Assembly: GCA_937912025.1 (NCBI GenBank)
Contig: CALDOZ010000020.1
Location: 1 to 30,523 of the forward strand
Length of the DNA: 30,523 bases
Direction: 5' to 3'
Source: an uncultured Clostridia bacterium
GTDB lineage: Bacteria; Bacillota; Clostridia; Christensenellales; Borkfalkiaceae
Part shown: one piece after another, positions 13,216 to 20,090 of the stretch
How the letters are laid out: every line of letters begins with the position of its first letter
How positions within the stretch are numbered: the first letter of the stretch is position 1
Position numbers and translations under genes: made by a program
The notes under the pieces: model-generated
Told to the model about the DNA's origin: nothing
Seen by the model: only the letters and a program-made list of their open reading frames with translations
Database searches by the model: none

Positions 13216-13662
13216 ATGGGTTCTTTTGAAATTCCAAGTGAAGTTACAGGAGTAATTGTTAATGGGATTGTTGCAATTGTGATTATAGGTTATTTAAAAA
13301 ATTTATTTAGCGTATTTATACCTACGGTGCTACCAATGATAATTTCAGGCGTGCTTGCTGAAAAGAAAGGTAAAAGTGTTGGGCTTTGGATATTTTTAGG
13401 TTTTTTAATTGGGTGGATTGCTGTTATTATAGTTGCGTTAAAAGCTAGCGAAAAACAAGATAATAATAGTTATAATAATTCTACTAATATTGAAGATGTA
13501 AATAATCAGTCTAATTTTTCAAAATCATTTAAAGCGGTTAATACTAATCAATTATATTCAAAAAAAGTTGATAACGCTTCGAGGTGGACGTGTTCGTGTG
13601 GAGAGAAAAATCATCCTAACGCTATAATGTGTATATACTGTGGTAAAGGAAGAAATCAATAA
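13216..13662 (+). CDS. Small membrane protein with C-terminal zinc ribbon (paralogue of 13724-14437)
   Basis: A 148-residue protein of unknown role. Residues 10-75 contain two membrane helices around the loop EKKGKSVGLWIFLGFLIG. A polar Asn/Ser-rich linker follows, then a zinc ribbon at the C-terminus, WTCSCGEKN with IMCIYCGKG (four Cys), of the RanBP2/DZANK-like sort. The start chosen has AAGGAG 7 nt upstream; an in-frame start at 13177 lies on the promoter and is rejected. Its last two codons and stop fall inside the right 50-bp repeat. It shares the segment LPMIISG-x-LA-x-KKGKSVGLW with the convergent gene, so the two arose by duplication. A membrane-tethered sensor or scaffold is possible, not shown. 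Confidence 0.85.
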   Translation: MGSFEIPSEVTGVIVNGIVAIVIIGYLKNLFSVFIPTVLPMIISGVLAEKKGKSVGLWIFLGFLIGWIAVIIVALKASEKQDNNSYNNSTNIEDVNNQSNFSKSFKAVNTNQLYSKKVDNASRWTCSCGEKNHPNAIMCIYCGKGRNQ

Positions 13663-13702
13663 TAAAATAAAACGCTTTGCGAAAATACCGCAAAGCGTTT
13701 TT
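13653..13702. repeat. Right copy of 50-bp exact direct repeat
   Basis: Identical to 12830-12879. It overlaps the last codons of the membrane/zinc-ribbon gene and its terminator, so the two copies bracket the Xre/membrane-protein gene pair. Confidence 0.9.
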
Positions 13703-13703
13703 T
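13669..13703. terminator. Bidirectional terminator between the convergent paralogues
   Basis: Same hairpin as 12846-12879 (arms 13669-13681 and 13689-13701) with a six-T run on plus. It serves the 13216 gene on plus and the 13724 gene on minus. Confidence 0.92.
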
Positions 13704-13723
13704 AGTTGTGAGTTTATTAAATT

Positions 13724-14437
13724 TTAACCAAGTTCTTTATCGCTTTTACCCGTACCGCAATTACCGCAAAACTTAGAGTTTGCAGGGTTTAGCGAGCCAC
13801 AGTTAACGCACGTCCAACCATCGCCTATACGGTTGCCGTTAAAGGCGCGCACGTCAATATTATTAGTGCGGTTACTGTTTTCGTCAAAATTGTCGTTATA
13901 ATTATAATTTCCGTTTGTATTGTTTACGTCGTCGCCAACGTATTTATTGTTAGAGTTAAACGCGTCGCTATTATTGTAACCGTTATTATTACCGTAAGCG
14001 TTATTACCACCGTAACCGTTGTTAGCGCTTGGGTTGTAGCCGTTATTGCCGTAAGGCGCGTTAGAGTTAAACTCGCCACCATAACTGCCGTTACCGTTAT
14101 ATTGGTTATTGCCGTAATGATTGTTAGGGTTGTAAGGATCACCGCCGCCGTAAGGGTTATTTGGATTATACGGGCTGTTGTAATTATTGTAGTTGTTGTA
14201 GTTATTTTGTTGTGATTCTGCTGAACTCAAAGCAACTATAATTACTGCAATCCAGCCTATTAAAAAGCCTAAAAATACCCAAAGTCCAACGCTTTTACCT
14301 TTCTTTTTTGCAAGAATTCCCGAAATAATCATAGGGAGCGCTGAAGATATAACAAGGTAAATTAAATAACCTATAACCATTATGCCTGGCGCTAATAAAT
14401 CGGCGTCAGCGCTTGTTAAGTAAGAATAATCTTCCAT
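13724..14437 (-). CDS. Membrane protein with Asn/Tyr/Gly-rich linker and zinc ribbon
   Basis: A 237-residue protein of unknown function with three parts. Residues 1-75 contain two membrane helices, with the KKKGKSVGLWVFLGFLIG loop shared with the neighbour. Residues about 78-205 are low-complexity and rich in Asn, Tyr and Gly (NNYNNYNN, NPYGGGDPYNPN), prion-like in composition. The C-terminus is a zinc ribbon, WTCVNCGSLN with FCGNCG. The same ends as the 148-residue paralogue are joined by a linker about twice as long. AAAGGAG lies 7 nt before the ATG, and a good promoter precedes it. The linker could phase-separate or self-associate on the cytoplasmic side; that is inference from composition only. 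Confidence 0.85.
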   Translation of the reverse strand: MEDYSYLTSADADLLAPGIMVIGYLIYLVISSALPMIISGILAKKKGKSVGLWVFLGFLIGWIAVIIVALSSAESQQNNYNNYNNYNSPYNPNNPYGGGDPYNPNNHYGNNQYNGNGSYGGEFNSNAPYGNNGYNPSANNGYGGNNAYGNNNGYNNSDAFNSNNKYVGDDVNNTNGNYNYNDNFDENSNRTNNIDVRAFNGNRIGDGWTCVNCGSLNPANSKFCGNCGTGKSDKELG

Positions 14438-14459
14438 AGTAAAACTCCTTTATGCGTAT

Positions 14460-14488
14460 AGTTTAGCACATTTAATTATATAAATCAA
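14460..14488 (-). promoter_or_regulatory. Extended -10 promoter of the Asn-rich membrane protein
   Basis: On minus: TTGATT (14483-14488), 17-nt spacer ending TGC, TAAACT (14460-14465). Start near 14453, leaving a 15-nt leader with a ribosome site. Confidence 0.7.
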
Positions 14489-14534
14489 TTAAATTTTAAA
14501 ATTACATGAAAAGTTATAGTAGTTATAAAAACAG

Positions 14535-14563
14535 TTGTAAAAAGGTTATAATTGTGTTAAAAT
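14535..14563 (+). promoter_or_regulatory. Promoter of the ecf operon (possibly leaderless)
   Basis: TTGTAA (14535-14540), 17-nt spacer ending TGT (extended -10), TAAAAT (14558-14563). The ATG at 14572 is 8 nt past the -10 and has no Shine-Dalgarno, so the leader would be only 1-2 nt. Confidence 0.7.
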
Positions 14564-14571
14564 AATTAAAT

Positions 14572-15405
14572 ATGAAGGCAATAGAAATAAAAAATCTTTC
14601 TTTCAAATACGAAGATAATTCACCCTTCGTCATAAATAACGTAAGTCTTGAAATTGAAAAAGGTCAATTTGTATGTGTTTTAGGTAGAAACGGTAGCGGT
14701 AAATCTACTCTTGCAAGGCTTATTAACGGACTACTTAATTTAACTAGCGGTAGCGTAAAAGTTTTTGGGCTTGATACTGCAAACAATAGCAACTTGTTTG
14801 AAATTAGAAGCAAAGTTGGTATGGTGTTTCAAAACCCAGATAATCAAATGGTTGCCACTATCGTTGAAGACGACGTTGCTTTCGGTCCTGAAAATATAGG
14901 CGTTCCACCTATCGAAATTGGCGAGCGAATAGATTTTGCTTTAAACGCTACTGATATGAGTGAGTTTAGAAAGGTTGCGGGGCAAAGATTATCGGGCGGT
15001 CAAAAACAACGCATAGCCATTGCTGGAGTTCTTGCCGTGAAACCCGAAGTTTTGATTTTAGACGAGTCTACCGCCATGTTAGACCCAAAGGGTAGAGCGG
15101 AAGTTATGAACGTAGTTAAAAAACTTAACGACGGGGGTATGACGGTTATCGCTATCACTCATTATATGGAAGAAGCCGTTTTAGCCGACCGCGTTATAGT
15201 TATGAGTAACGGCGAAATTGTAAAAGACGGTACTCCGCGTGACATATTTAAGTGTAGCGAAGAGTTAAAAGAATACGGGCTTGAAGTTCCACGAGCCGTG
15301 TATATTGCAAACGAACTTAGAAAAGCGGGATTGCCTATTGACGGCGATATCTTAACCTCAGACGATTTGGCGGAAAATTTATGCAAATTATTTCAAAAGG
15401 TTTAA
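14572..15405 (+). CDS. ecfA1: ECF transporter ATPase A1
   Basis: One of the two ATPases of the energy-coupling factor module, which powers vitamin or metal uptake with interchangeable substrate-binding S proteins. 277 residues. Walker A is GRNGSGKST (38-46), Q-loop VFQNPDNQMVA, signature LSGGQKQR (about 140-147), Walker B LILDES with D-loop MLDPKGR, and switch His in AITHYMEEA. The VFQNPDNQ and VEDDVAFGPEN stretches are typical of EcfA. It overlaps ecfA2 by 25 nt. No S component is adjacent, as expected for a shared group II module. Confidence 0.95.
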   Translation: MKAIEIKNLSFKYEDNSPFVINNVSLEIEKGQFVCVLGRNGSGKSTLARLINGLLNLTSGSVKVFGLDTANNSNLFEIRSKVGMVFQNPDNQMVATIVEDDVAFGPENIGVPPIEIGERIDFALNATDMSEFRKVAGQRLSGGQKQRIAIAGVLAVKPEVLILDESTAMLDPKGRAEVMNVVKKLNDGGMTVIAITHYMEEAVLADRVIVMSNGEIVKDGTPRDIFKCSEELKEYGLEVPRAVYIANELRKAGLPIDGDILTSDDLAENLCKLFQKV

Positions 15406-16262
15406 AATTTACCTACAATAAAAAAACCGAGTTTTTAAAGGAAGCGTTATCTGGCGTTGATATTACTATAAACGAAGGGGATTTCTTTGGAATTATTGGT
15501 CATACGGGTAGCGGAAAATCTACTTTTATTCAGCATCTTAACGGGCTTATTCCCGTTCAAGAAGGCTCTTTAATCGTTGGCGATTACGATTTATCTAGCG
15601 GTAAAAAGAAAAACAAAAAAGAGTTTAAAAAGTCGCTTAAAGAACTTCGTAGCAAAGTGGGAATGGTGTTTCAGTACCCCGAATATCAACTCTTTGCCGA
15701 AACTGTTTTCGACGACGTTGCTTTTGGCTTGAAAAACTTTTTTCCGTCGCTTAGTAAAGAAGAAGTTTATATCGCTGTTAAAAACGCTGTTGAGATTGTA
15801 GGGCTTGATTTTGACGACGTTAAAAACAAATCTCCGTTTGATTTATCAGGCGGTCAAAAACGCAGGGTGGCAATTGCCGGCGTTCTCGTTACCAAACCCG
15901 AAATTTTGATTTTAGACGAGCCGGTTGCAGGTCTTGACCCGCTTGGCAAAAAACAATTAATGCAAACACTTCATTCCATTCACGGTAACGGCGTAAAAAC
16001 GGTAATAATCGTTTCTCACGATATGGACGAAGTATGTGAAAACTGTAATAAAATAGCCGTGTTTAGCGAAGGTAAAATAGTTTATTTAGATACGCCTGAA
16101 AACTTGTTTAAAAACGCTAATGAACTCACGGCGCTTCGCCTTGACGTTCCAATAACTCAAAAATTATCAAAGCGTTTAGAAGACGTTGGCGTTAATATTA
16201 AAACCAACTATAAAACTGATGATTTTATTAAGGCGGTAATAAACGTGTATAACAATAAATAA
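15381..16262 (+). CDS. ecfA2: ECF transporter ATPase A2
   Basis: Second ATPase of the ECF module, 293 residues. Walker A is GHTGSGKST (40-48), Q-loop VFQYPEYQLF, then VFDDVAFGLKN, signature LSGGQKRR, Walker B LILDEPVAGLDP and switch His in VSHDMDE. It pairs with EcfA1 to form the heterodimer docking on EcfT. The start lies inside ecfA1 with GGCGGAAA upstream. A 63-nt gap without a hairpin separates it from ecfT, so one transcript is likely. Confidence 0.95.
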   Translation: MQIISKGLKFTYNKKTEFLKEALSGVDITINEGDFFGIIGHTGSGKSTFIQHLNGLIPVQEGSLIVGDYDLSSGKKKNKKEFKKSLKELRSKVGMVFQYPEYQLFAETVFDDVAFGLKNFFPSLSKEEVYIAVKNAVEIVGLDFDDVKNKSPFDLSGGQKRRVAIAGVLVTKPEILILDEPVAGLDPLGKKQLMQTLHSIHGNGVKTVIIVSHDMDEVCENCNKIAVFSEGKIVYLDTPENLFKNANELTALRLDVPITQKLSKRLEDVGVNIKTNYKTDDFIKAVINVYNNK

Positions 16263-16325
16263 CGGCGTATAGGTCGGTTATTAACAATAAATATAAATAA
16301 ATTTTAGTAAATTATAAGGTGAAAA

Positions 16326-17147
16326 ATGTTAGCGGACGTAACGTTTGGGCAGTATTATCCTACCGAGTCTTTCGTTCATAAAATGGACTCGCGAATAAAG
16401 TTACTGCTTTTAATTGCATATATAGTGCTAATTTTCGTAGTTGAAAACTTCTACGGATTTTTAGTTGCGTGCGCGTTTTTTTTATTAGCGGTTGCCTTTT
16501 CAAGAGTTCCGCTTTCGTCTATACTTAGAAGTATAAAAGGAATAATATTTTTAGTATTATTCACCGTGATACTTAACTTGTTTTTCTATCAAACTGAAAA
16601 CCCAACCATAGTATTTGAGTGGGAATTTATAACAATAACTAAAGAAGCGCTTATTTTTTCAGCATTTATGGCGCTTAGGCTTATACTTTTAGTGCTTGGT
16701 AGTAGCATTTTAACTTTAACGACTACTCCCGTTGCGTTAACGGACGGTATAGAAAGTCTTTTAAAACCGTTAAAAGTAATTAAATTTCCCGTACACGAAC
16801 TTGCGCTTATTATGAGTATAGCGCTTAGATTTATTCCTATCTTAATGAGTGAAACAGACCGTATTATGATGGCTCAAAAGGCGCGTGGAGCGGACTTTGA
16901 TAGTGGTAACGTGTTTAGTCGTGCAAAGGCAATGATTCCCGTTTTAATCCCCCTTTTAATAAGTGCATTCCGCCGTGCCGACGAACTTGGCGATGCTATG
17001 GACGCGCGTTGTTATAGTGGGTCAAAAAATAGAACTAAGTATAAAAAATTAACTTTATCTTGGCGTGATTTAGTAGGTTTTATAGTAACTGCCGTTGCGG
17101 TGGCGGGCGTTGTGCTACTAAACGCTTACGTTGGGGTGGTAATATGA
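16326..17147 (+). CDS. ecfT: ECF transporter transmembrane component
   Basis: Membrane scaffold coupling the two ATPases to S components. 273 residues with several hydrophobic helices in the N-terminal and C-terminal parts (YIVLIFVVENFYGFLVACAF; DLVGFIVTAVAVAGVVLLNA). The coupling helices carry the typical Ala-Arg-Gly motif: MMAQKARGAD, and DAMDARCYSG in place of a second ARG. Ribosome site AAGGTGA. It overlaps truA by 4 nt (ATGA). Confidence 0.93.
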   Translation: MLADVTFGQYYPTESFVHKMDSRIKLLLLIAYIVLIFVVENFYGFLVACAFFLLAVAFSRVPLSSILRSIKGIIFLVLFTVILNLFFYQTENPTIVFEWEFITITKEALIFSAFMALRLILLVLGSSILTLTTTPVALTDGIESLLKPLKVIKFPVHELALIMSIALRFIPILMSETDRIMMAQKARGADFDSGNVFSRAKAMIPVLIPLLISAFRRADELGDAMDARCYSGSKNRTKYKKLTLSWRDLVGFIVTAVAVAGVVLLNAYVGVVI

Positions 17148-17875
17148 ACGTTTTACTCACTTTAAGTTATGACGGAACTGACTTTTGCGGATATCAAATT
17201 CAGCCTAATAAACGTACCGTTCAAGGCGCTTTGGAAGATGCGTTATTTACTTTAACGGGTGAAAAGGTTAAAACGGTTGCTAGCGGAAGAACTGATAGCG
17301 GAGTGCACGCTTTAAGCCAAAAGGTTAATTTTAAAACGTCGTCTACCATACCGCCACAAAAATTTCAAGAGGCGTTAAACGCTTTACTTCCTAGCGACGT
17401 TAAAGTTTTAAAGAGCCAAATGGTTGCAGACGATTTTAACGCTAGATACAACGCTAAGCGCAAAACTTACGTCTACAAAGTGTATTTTTCAAGCGTTGAC
17501 GAGCCTTTAAAAAGTAGATACGCCGTAAAAATTCCTTACGAGTTAGATGTAACTTTAATGAAAAACGCGTGCAAAATCTTAGAAGGTACTCACGACTTTA
17601 AATGCTTTTTATCGAGTGGAAGTAGCGTTAAAGATACCGTTAGAACGATATATTCGGCAAAGATTAAAAACGTAAAAGGCGGTCTTGAATTTTCTTTTAC
17701 GGGTAATGGGTTTTTATACAATATGGTAAGAATAATGGTTGGTACGCTCGTAGGCATAGGTGAAGGAAAGAAAACGCTTGACGATTTAAAAAGCGGTTTA
17801 CTCAGCGGTGAGCGCACTCGCGTAGGTAAAACTATGCCACCGCAAGGTCTTACTTTATTTTCAGTTGAATATTAA
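17144..17875 (+). CDS. truA: tRNA pseudouridine(38-40) synthase
   Basis: Isomerises uridines 38-40 in the anticodon arm of tRNAs. 243 residues. The catalytic Asp is D51 in ASGRTDSGVHALSQKVNF, and the N-terminal LSYDGTDFCGYQIQPNKRTVQ and the C-terminal FLYNMVRIMVGTLVGIGEGK are diagnostic. The ecfA1-ecfA2-ecfT-truA-rplM-rpsI order is the one usual in Firmicutes at the end of the ribosomal protein region. No terminator follows, so some read-through to rplM is possible. Confidence 0.96.
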   Translation: MNVLLTLSYDGTDFCGYQIQPNKRTVQGALEDALFTLTGEKVKTVASGRTDSGVHALSQKVNFKTSSTIPPQKFQEALNALLPSDVKVLKSQMVADDFNARYNAKRKTYVYKVYFSSVDEPLKSRYAVKIPYELDVTLMKNACKILEGTHDFKCFLSSGSSVKDTVRTIYSAKIKNVKGGLEFSFTGNGFLYNMVRIMVGTLVGIGEGKKTLDDLKSGLLSGERTRVGKTMPPQGLTLFSVEY

Positions 17876-17915
17876 AAGTATACTAAAAGTATTTTGAAAA
17901 ATAGCGTAAATTTGC

Positions 17916-17944
17916 TTGACAAAAGTTTGCGTTTCTAATAAAAT
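17916..17944 (+). promoter_or_regulatory. Sigma-A promoter of rplM-rpsI
   Basis: TTGACA (17916-17921), exactly 17 nt, TAAAAT (17939-17944), near consensus as expected for ribosomal protein genes. Start about 17951. Confidence 0.88.
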
Positions 17945-17950
17945 AGTCAA

Positions 17951-18032
17951 TGCGATAATCGGATTTGCTTATTGGATTAGCCCCCCGACGAGCAAAATTT
18001 GAATATAAAAATAAATTTTCAGGAGAAATATC
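17951..18032 (+). ncRNA. rplM leader, candidate L13 autoregulatory RNA
   Basis: The 82-nt leader between promoter and rplM contains a hairpin: TTTGCT (17964-17969) pairs with AGCAAA (17991-17996), with TTGG/CCGA inside and a C-rich loop side (CCCCCC, 17981-17986). Firmicutes rplM genes often carry an L13-binding leader of this size; assignment here is by position and stem only. AGGAG lies before the ATG. Confidence 0.5.
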
Positions 18033-18467
18033 ATGAATACTTTCATGGCAAAAAACGGTCAGATAGAAAGAAAGTGGTATGTTGTTGACGCAACGGATAT
18101 GCCTCTTGGTAGACTTGCTTCTCAAGTAGCGGCAATTTTAAGAGGTAAAAATAAACCTACTTTTACACCTAACGTTGACACGGGTGACCACGTTATCATA
18201 ATTAATACTGATAAAGTTGTATTAACAGGTAAAAAACTCGACCAAAAATATTATACTTATCATACTGGTTATATTGGCGGTCTTAAACAAATTCCTTACA
18301 GCAAAATGTTGGCTGAAAAGTCAGACCTTGCTGTGTACGAAGCAGTTAAAGGTATGCTTCCAAAGAACAGTCTTGGCAGACAAATGATTACTAAACTTCG
18401 CGTTTATAAAGACGATAAGCATAATCATATTGCCCAAAAGCCTGTTGAACTTAAACTTGGTAAGTAA
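18033..18467 (+). CDS. rplM: 50S ribosomal protein L13
   Basis: Early-assembling large-subunit protein, 144 residues, the usual size. Motifs: ERKWYVVDATDMPLGRLAS, VAAILRGKNKPTFTPNVDTG, VVLTGKKLDQKYYTYHTGY, and GMLPKNSLGRQM near the end. Start ATG has AGGAG 9 nt upstream; a few extra residues (MNTFMAK) precede the conserved core. rpsI follows after 13 nt. Confidence 0.97.
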   Translation: MNTFMAKNGQIERKWYVVDATDMPLGRLASQVAAILRGKNKPTFTPNVDTGDHVIIINTDKVVLTGKKLDQKYYTYHTGYIGGLKQIPYSKMLAEKSDLAVYEAVKGMLPKNSLGRQMITKLRVYKDDKHNHIAQKPVELKLGK

Positions 18468-18480
18468 TCGGAGGTAAGTT

Positions 18481-18894
18481 ATGGCTAAAGTAGCAAGCAA
18501 AAAGAAACTTCAATATTGGGGTACCGGCAGAAGAAAAAAAGCCGTTGCAAGAGTTAGACTTATCCCAGGCGGAACTGGTAATATCGTTATCAATAAACGT
18601 GGTATTGACGATTACTGCGATCTTGAAACGGTTAAACTTATTATCAAACAACCACTTGTTTTAACAAACACGCTTACTAAATACGACGTTTTCGTTAACG
18701 TTGTTGGCGGTGGTTTTACAGGTCAAGCAGGCGCTATTCGTCACGGCATTGCGCGCGCGTTAATCGTTGCAGAACCTGAACTTCGCGCTGAACTTAAAAA
18801 AGCAGGTTTCTTAACAAGAGATCCAAGAATGAAGGAAAGAAAGAAATACGGTCTTAAAAAGGCTCGTCGCGCTCCTCAATTCTCAAAGAGATAA
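18481..18894 (+). CDS. rpsI: 30S ribosomal protein S9
   Basis: Small-subunit protein whose basic tail reaches the P-site tRNA. 137 residues with WGTGRRKKAVARVRLIPG near the start, GGGFTGQAGAIRHGIARAL in the middle and the conserved C-terminal RDPRMKERKKYGLKKARR ending in FSKR. GGAGG lies before the ATG. It is last in the operon; a terminator follows within 20 nt. Confidence 0.97.
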   Translation: MAKVASKKKLQYWGTGRRKKAVARVRLIPGGTGNIVINKRGIDDYCDLETVKLIIKQPLVLTNTLTKYDVFVNVVGGGFTGQAGAIRHGIARALIVAEPELRAELKKAGFLTRDPRMKERKKYGLKKARRAPQFSKR

Positions 18895-18910
18895 TTTTTA
18901 TAAAATTATT

Positions 18911-18943
18911 AAAACGGTTTACCTTATGGGTAGACCGTTTTTT
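18911..18943 (+). terminator. Terminator of rplM-rpsI
   Basis: AAAACGGT (18911-18918) pairs with ACCGTTTT (18934-18941), extended inward by a wobble and TACC/GGTA pairs, ending in six or more Ts. Confidence 0.9.
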
Positions 18944-18956
18944 ATCTTGTTTATTG

Positions 18957-18985
18957 TTGTAAAATTTATATTAATGTGCTAAAAT
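18957..18985 (+). promoter_or_regulatory. Promoter of the 18992 lipoprotein gene (possibly leaderless)
   Basis: TTGTAA (18957-18962), 17-nt spacer ending TGC, TAAAAT (18980-18985), the same hexamers as the ecf promoter. Six nt separate it from the ATG, with no ribosome site. Confidence 0.7.
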
Positions 18986-18991
18986 ATAAAT

Positions 18992-19828
18992 ATGGATATA
19001 AAAACTTTTTCGATTAAAAAAATTGCAATACTAATTTTATCGCTTTGTTTAGTGGTTACTTGCTGTCTATTTTTAACTTCTTGTGACGATGATGAAGTTG
19101 AATATAGAAATTTTGATGGAATTTCTTTAAAAGACGTTACCGTTACTTACGACCAATTTGGTCATAACGTAGAAATTATTGGTAAAGACGCTTACCCAAG
19201 CGCAACTTACGAACTTACCGAAGAGCATATTGACGCAGGAATTTACACTCAAACGCTCACCGTTAAACAAGACGGGTATAATGACCTTGTTTTAACGGCA
19301 ACGCTTACTATTAACAAGGCAGAGCCTAGAATTACTCCAGATCAATACGACTTTGAAAACAATGTAAAATATTCTATTTACGACGGGACGGAAAAACCGC
19401 TTACTTGTTTAATAAATTACGAACAAAGAGAACTTGCAACTTACGAATATTATAGCGGTAATCAAAAACTTACAACTGCGCCAACAAACGTTGGAAAGTA
19501 TAAGGTTATAGTAACTCTACCAGAAGTTAATAACTATTTTGGCAAAACTCAAGAATTTAACCTTGAAATTAAAGAACCGCAATATATAATGAATTTCTTT
19601 GTTATAAACCCTTTAACCCAAGAAAAGTCAGACTCAATAGGTGCGCTTCCTTGTTTAAGAAACGGCGTTATTGATAAAGATGCAATATTAAACGCAATAG
19701 GTCAAAATATTCCTATAATTGACGGATACGTTTTTGAAGGTTGGTACGTTTTCGACGAGCCTATAACTTCAACCTTTAACTACGATCAAAATATCGAAGT
19801 TATAGGAAAATACGTTCAAGTTAGTTAA
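18992..19828 (+). CDS. Lipoprotein with MBG/Ig-like domains and a partial InlB-type repeat
   Basis: A 278-residue predicted surface lipoprotein of unknown function. Lipobox LTSC places the lipidated Cys at 31, followed by acidic residues (DDDE). Residues about 35-110 and 112-195 look like two beta-sandwich modules of the MBG/Ig kind, the second with YDGTEKPLTC...APTNVGKYKVIVT. The C-terminal stretch DGYVFEGWYVFDEPIT matches the core of the InlB/Flg_new repeat seen six times in the MACPF protein, but as a single half repeat. The gene stands alone between two terminators with its own promoter. It carries no catalytic motif. Confidence 0.8.
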   Translation: MDIKTFSIKKIAILILSLCLVVTCCLFLTSCDDDEVEYRNFDGISLKDVTVTYDQFGHNVEIIGKDAYPSATYELTEEHIDAGIYTQTLTVKQDGYNDLVLTATLTINKAEPRITPDQYDFENNVKYSIYDGTEKPLTCLINYEQRELATYEYYSGNQKLTTAPTNVGKYKVIVTLPEVNNYFGKTQEFNLEIKEPQYIMNFFVINPLTQEKSDSIGALPCLRNGVIDKDAILNAIGQNIPIIDGYVFEGWYVFDEPITSTFNYDQNIEVIGKYVQVS

Positions 19829-19870
19829 AACACTAATAAAAACTTCTAAAAAATTATTATTAAAAAATTT

Positions 19871-19901
19871 ATACCGCAATTTGTAATTGCGGTATTTTTT
19901 T
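19871..19901 (+). terminator. Terminator of the 18992 lipoprotein gene
   Basis: ATACCGCAATT (19871-19881) pairs with AATTGCGGTAT (19885-19895) around a 3-nt loop, followed by a T run. Confidence 0.92.
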
Positions 19902-20020
19902 GTTGATTTTTAACGCAAGCGTGTAAATTAAGGTTAATTTTTAATAAAATCGCCGTAATTTTTTATAAATCGACAATTTTAAACAAAATAAGTTAAAATA
20001 TTTTGAAAAAACTATTTTAT

Positions 20021-20048
20021 TTTGAATAAAAATATGTTACACTATAAT
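20021..20048 (+). promoter_or_regulatory. Candidate promoter of the Spo0A-like gene
   Basis: TATAAT (20043-20048) with TTTGAA 16 nt upstream (20021-20026), a modest -35. The rest of 19902-20090 is AT-rich with no other clear site; a sigma-H type promoter, usual for spo0A, is not evident. Confidence 0.45.
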
Positions 20049-20090
20049 TGCTAAAAAAGTAAATAATTGTAAAATTATAAGGAGCGTTAT

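Noticed and set aside
12830..13702. Insertion sequence or integron cassette
   Set aside because: No transposase or integrase gene, no terminal inverted repeats and no attC-like structure; only direct repeats are present.
19969..19975. TGTCGAT on minus as a 0A box upstream of the Spo0A-like gene
   Set aside because: Six of seven matches to TGTCGAA is expected often by chance in this much sequence; no second site or promoter overlap supports it.
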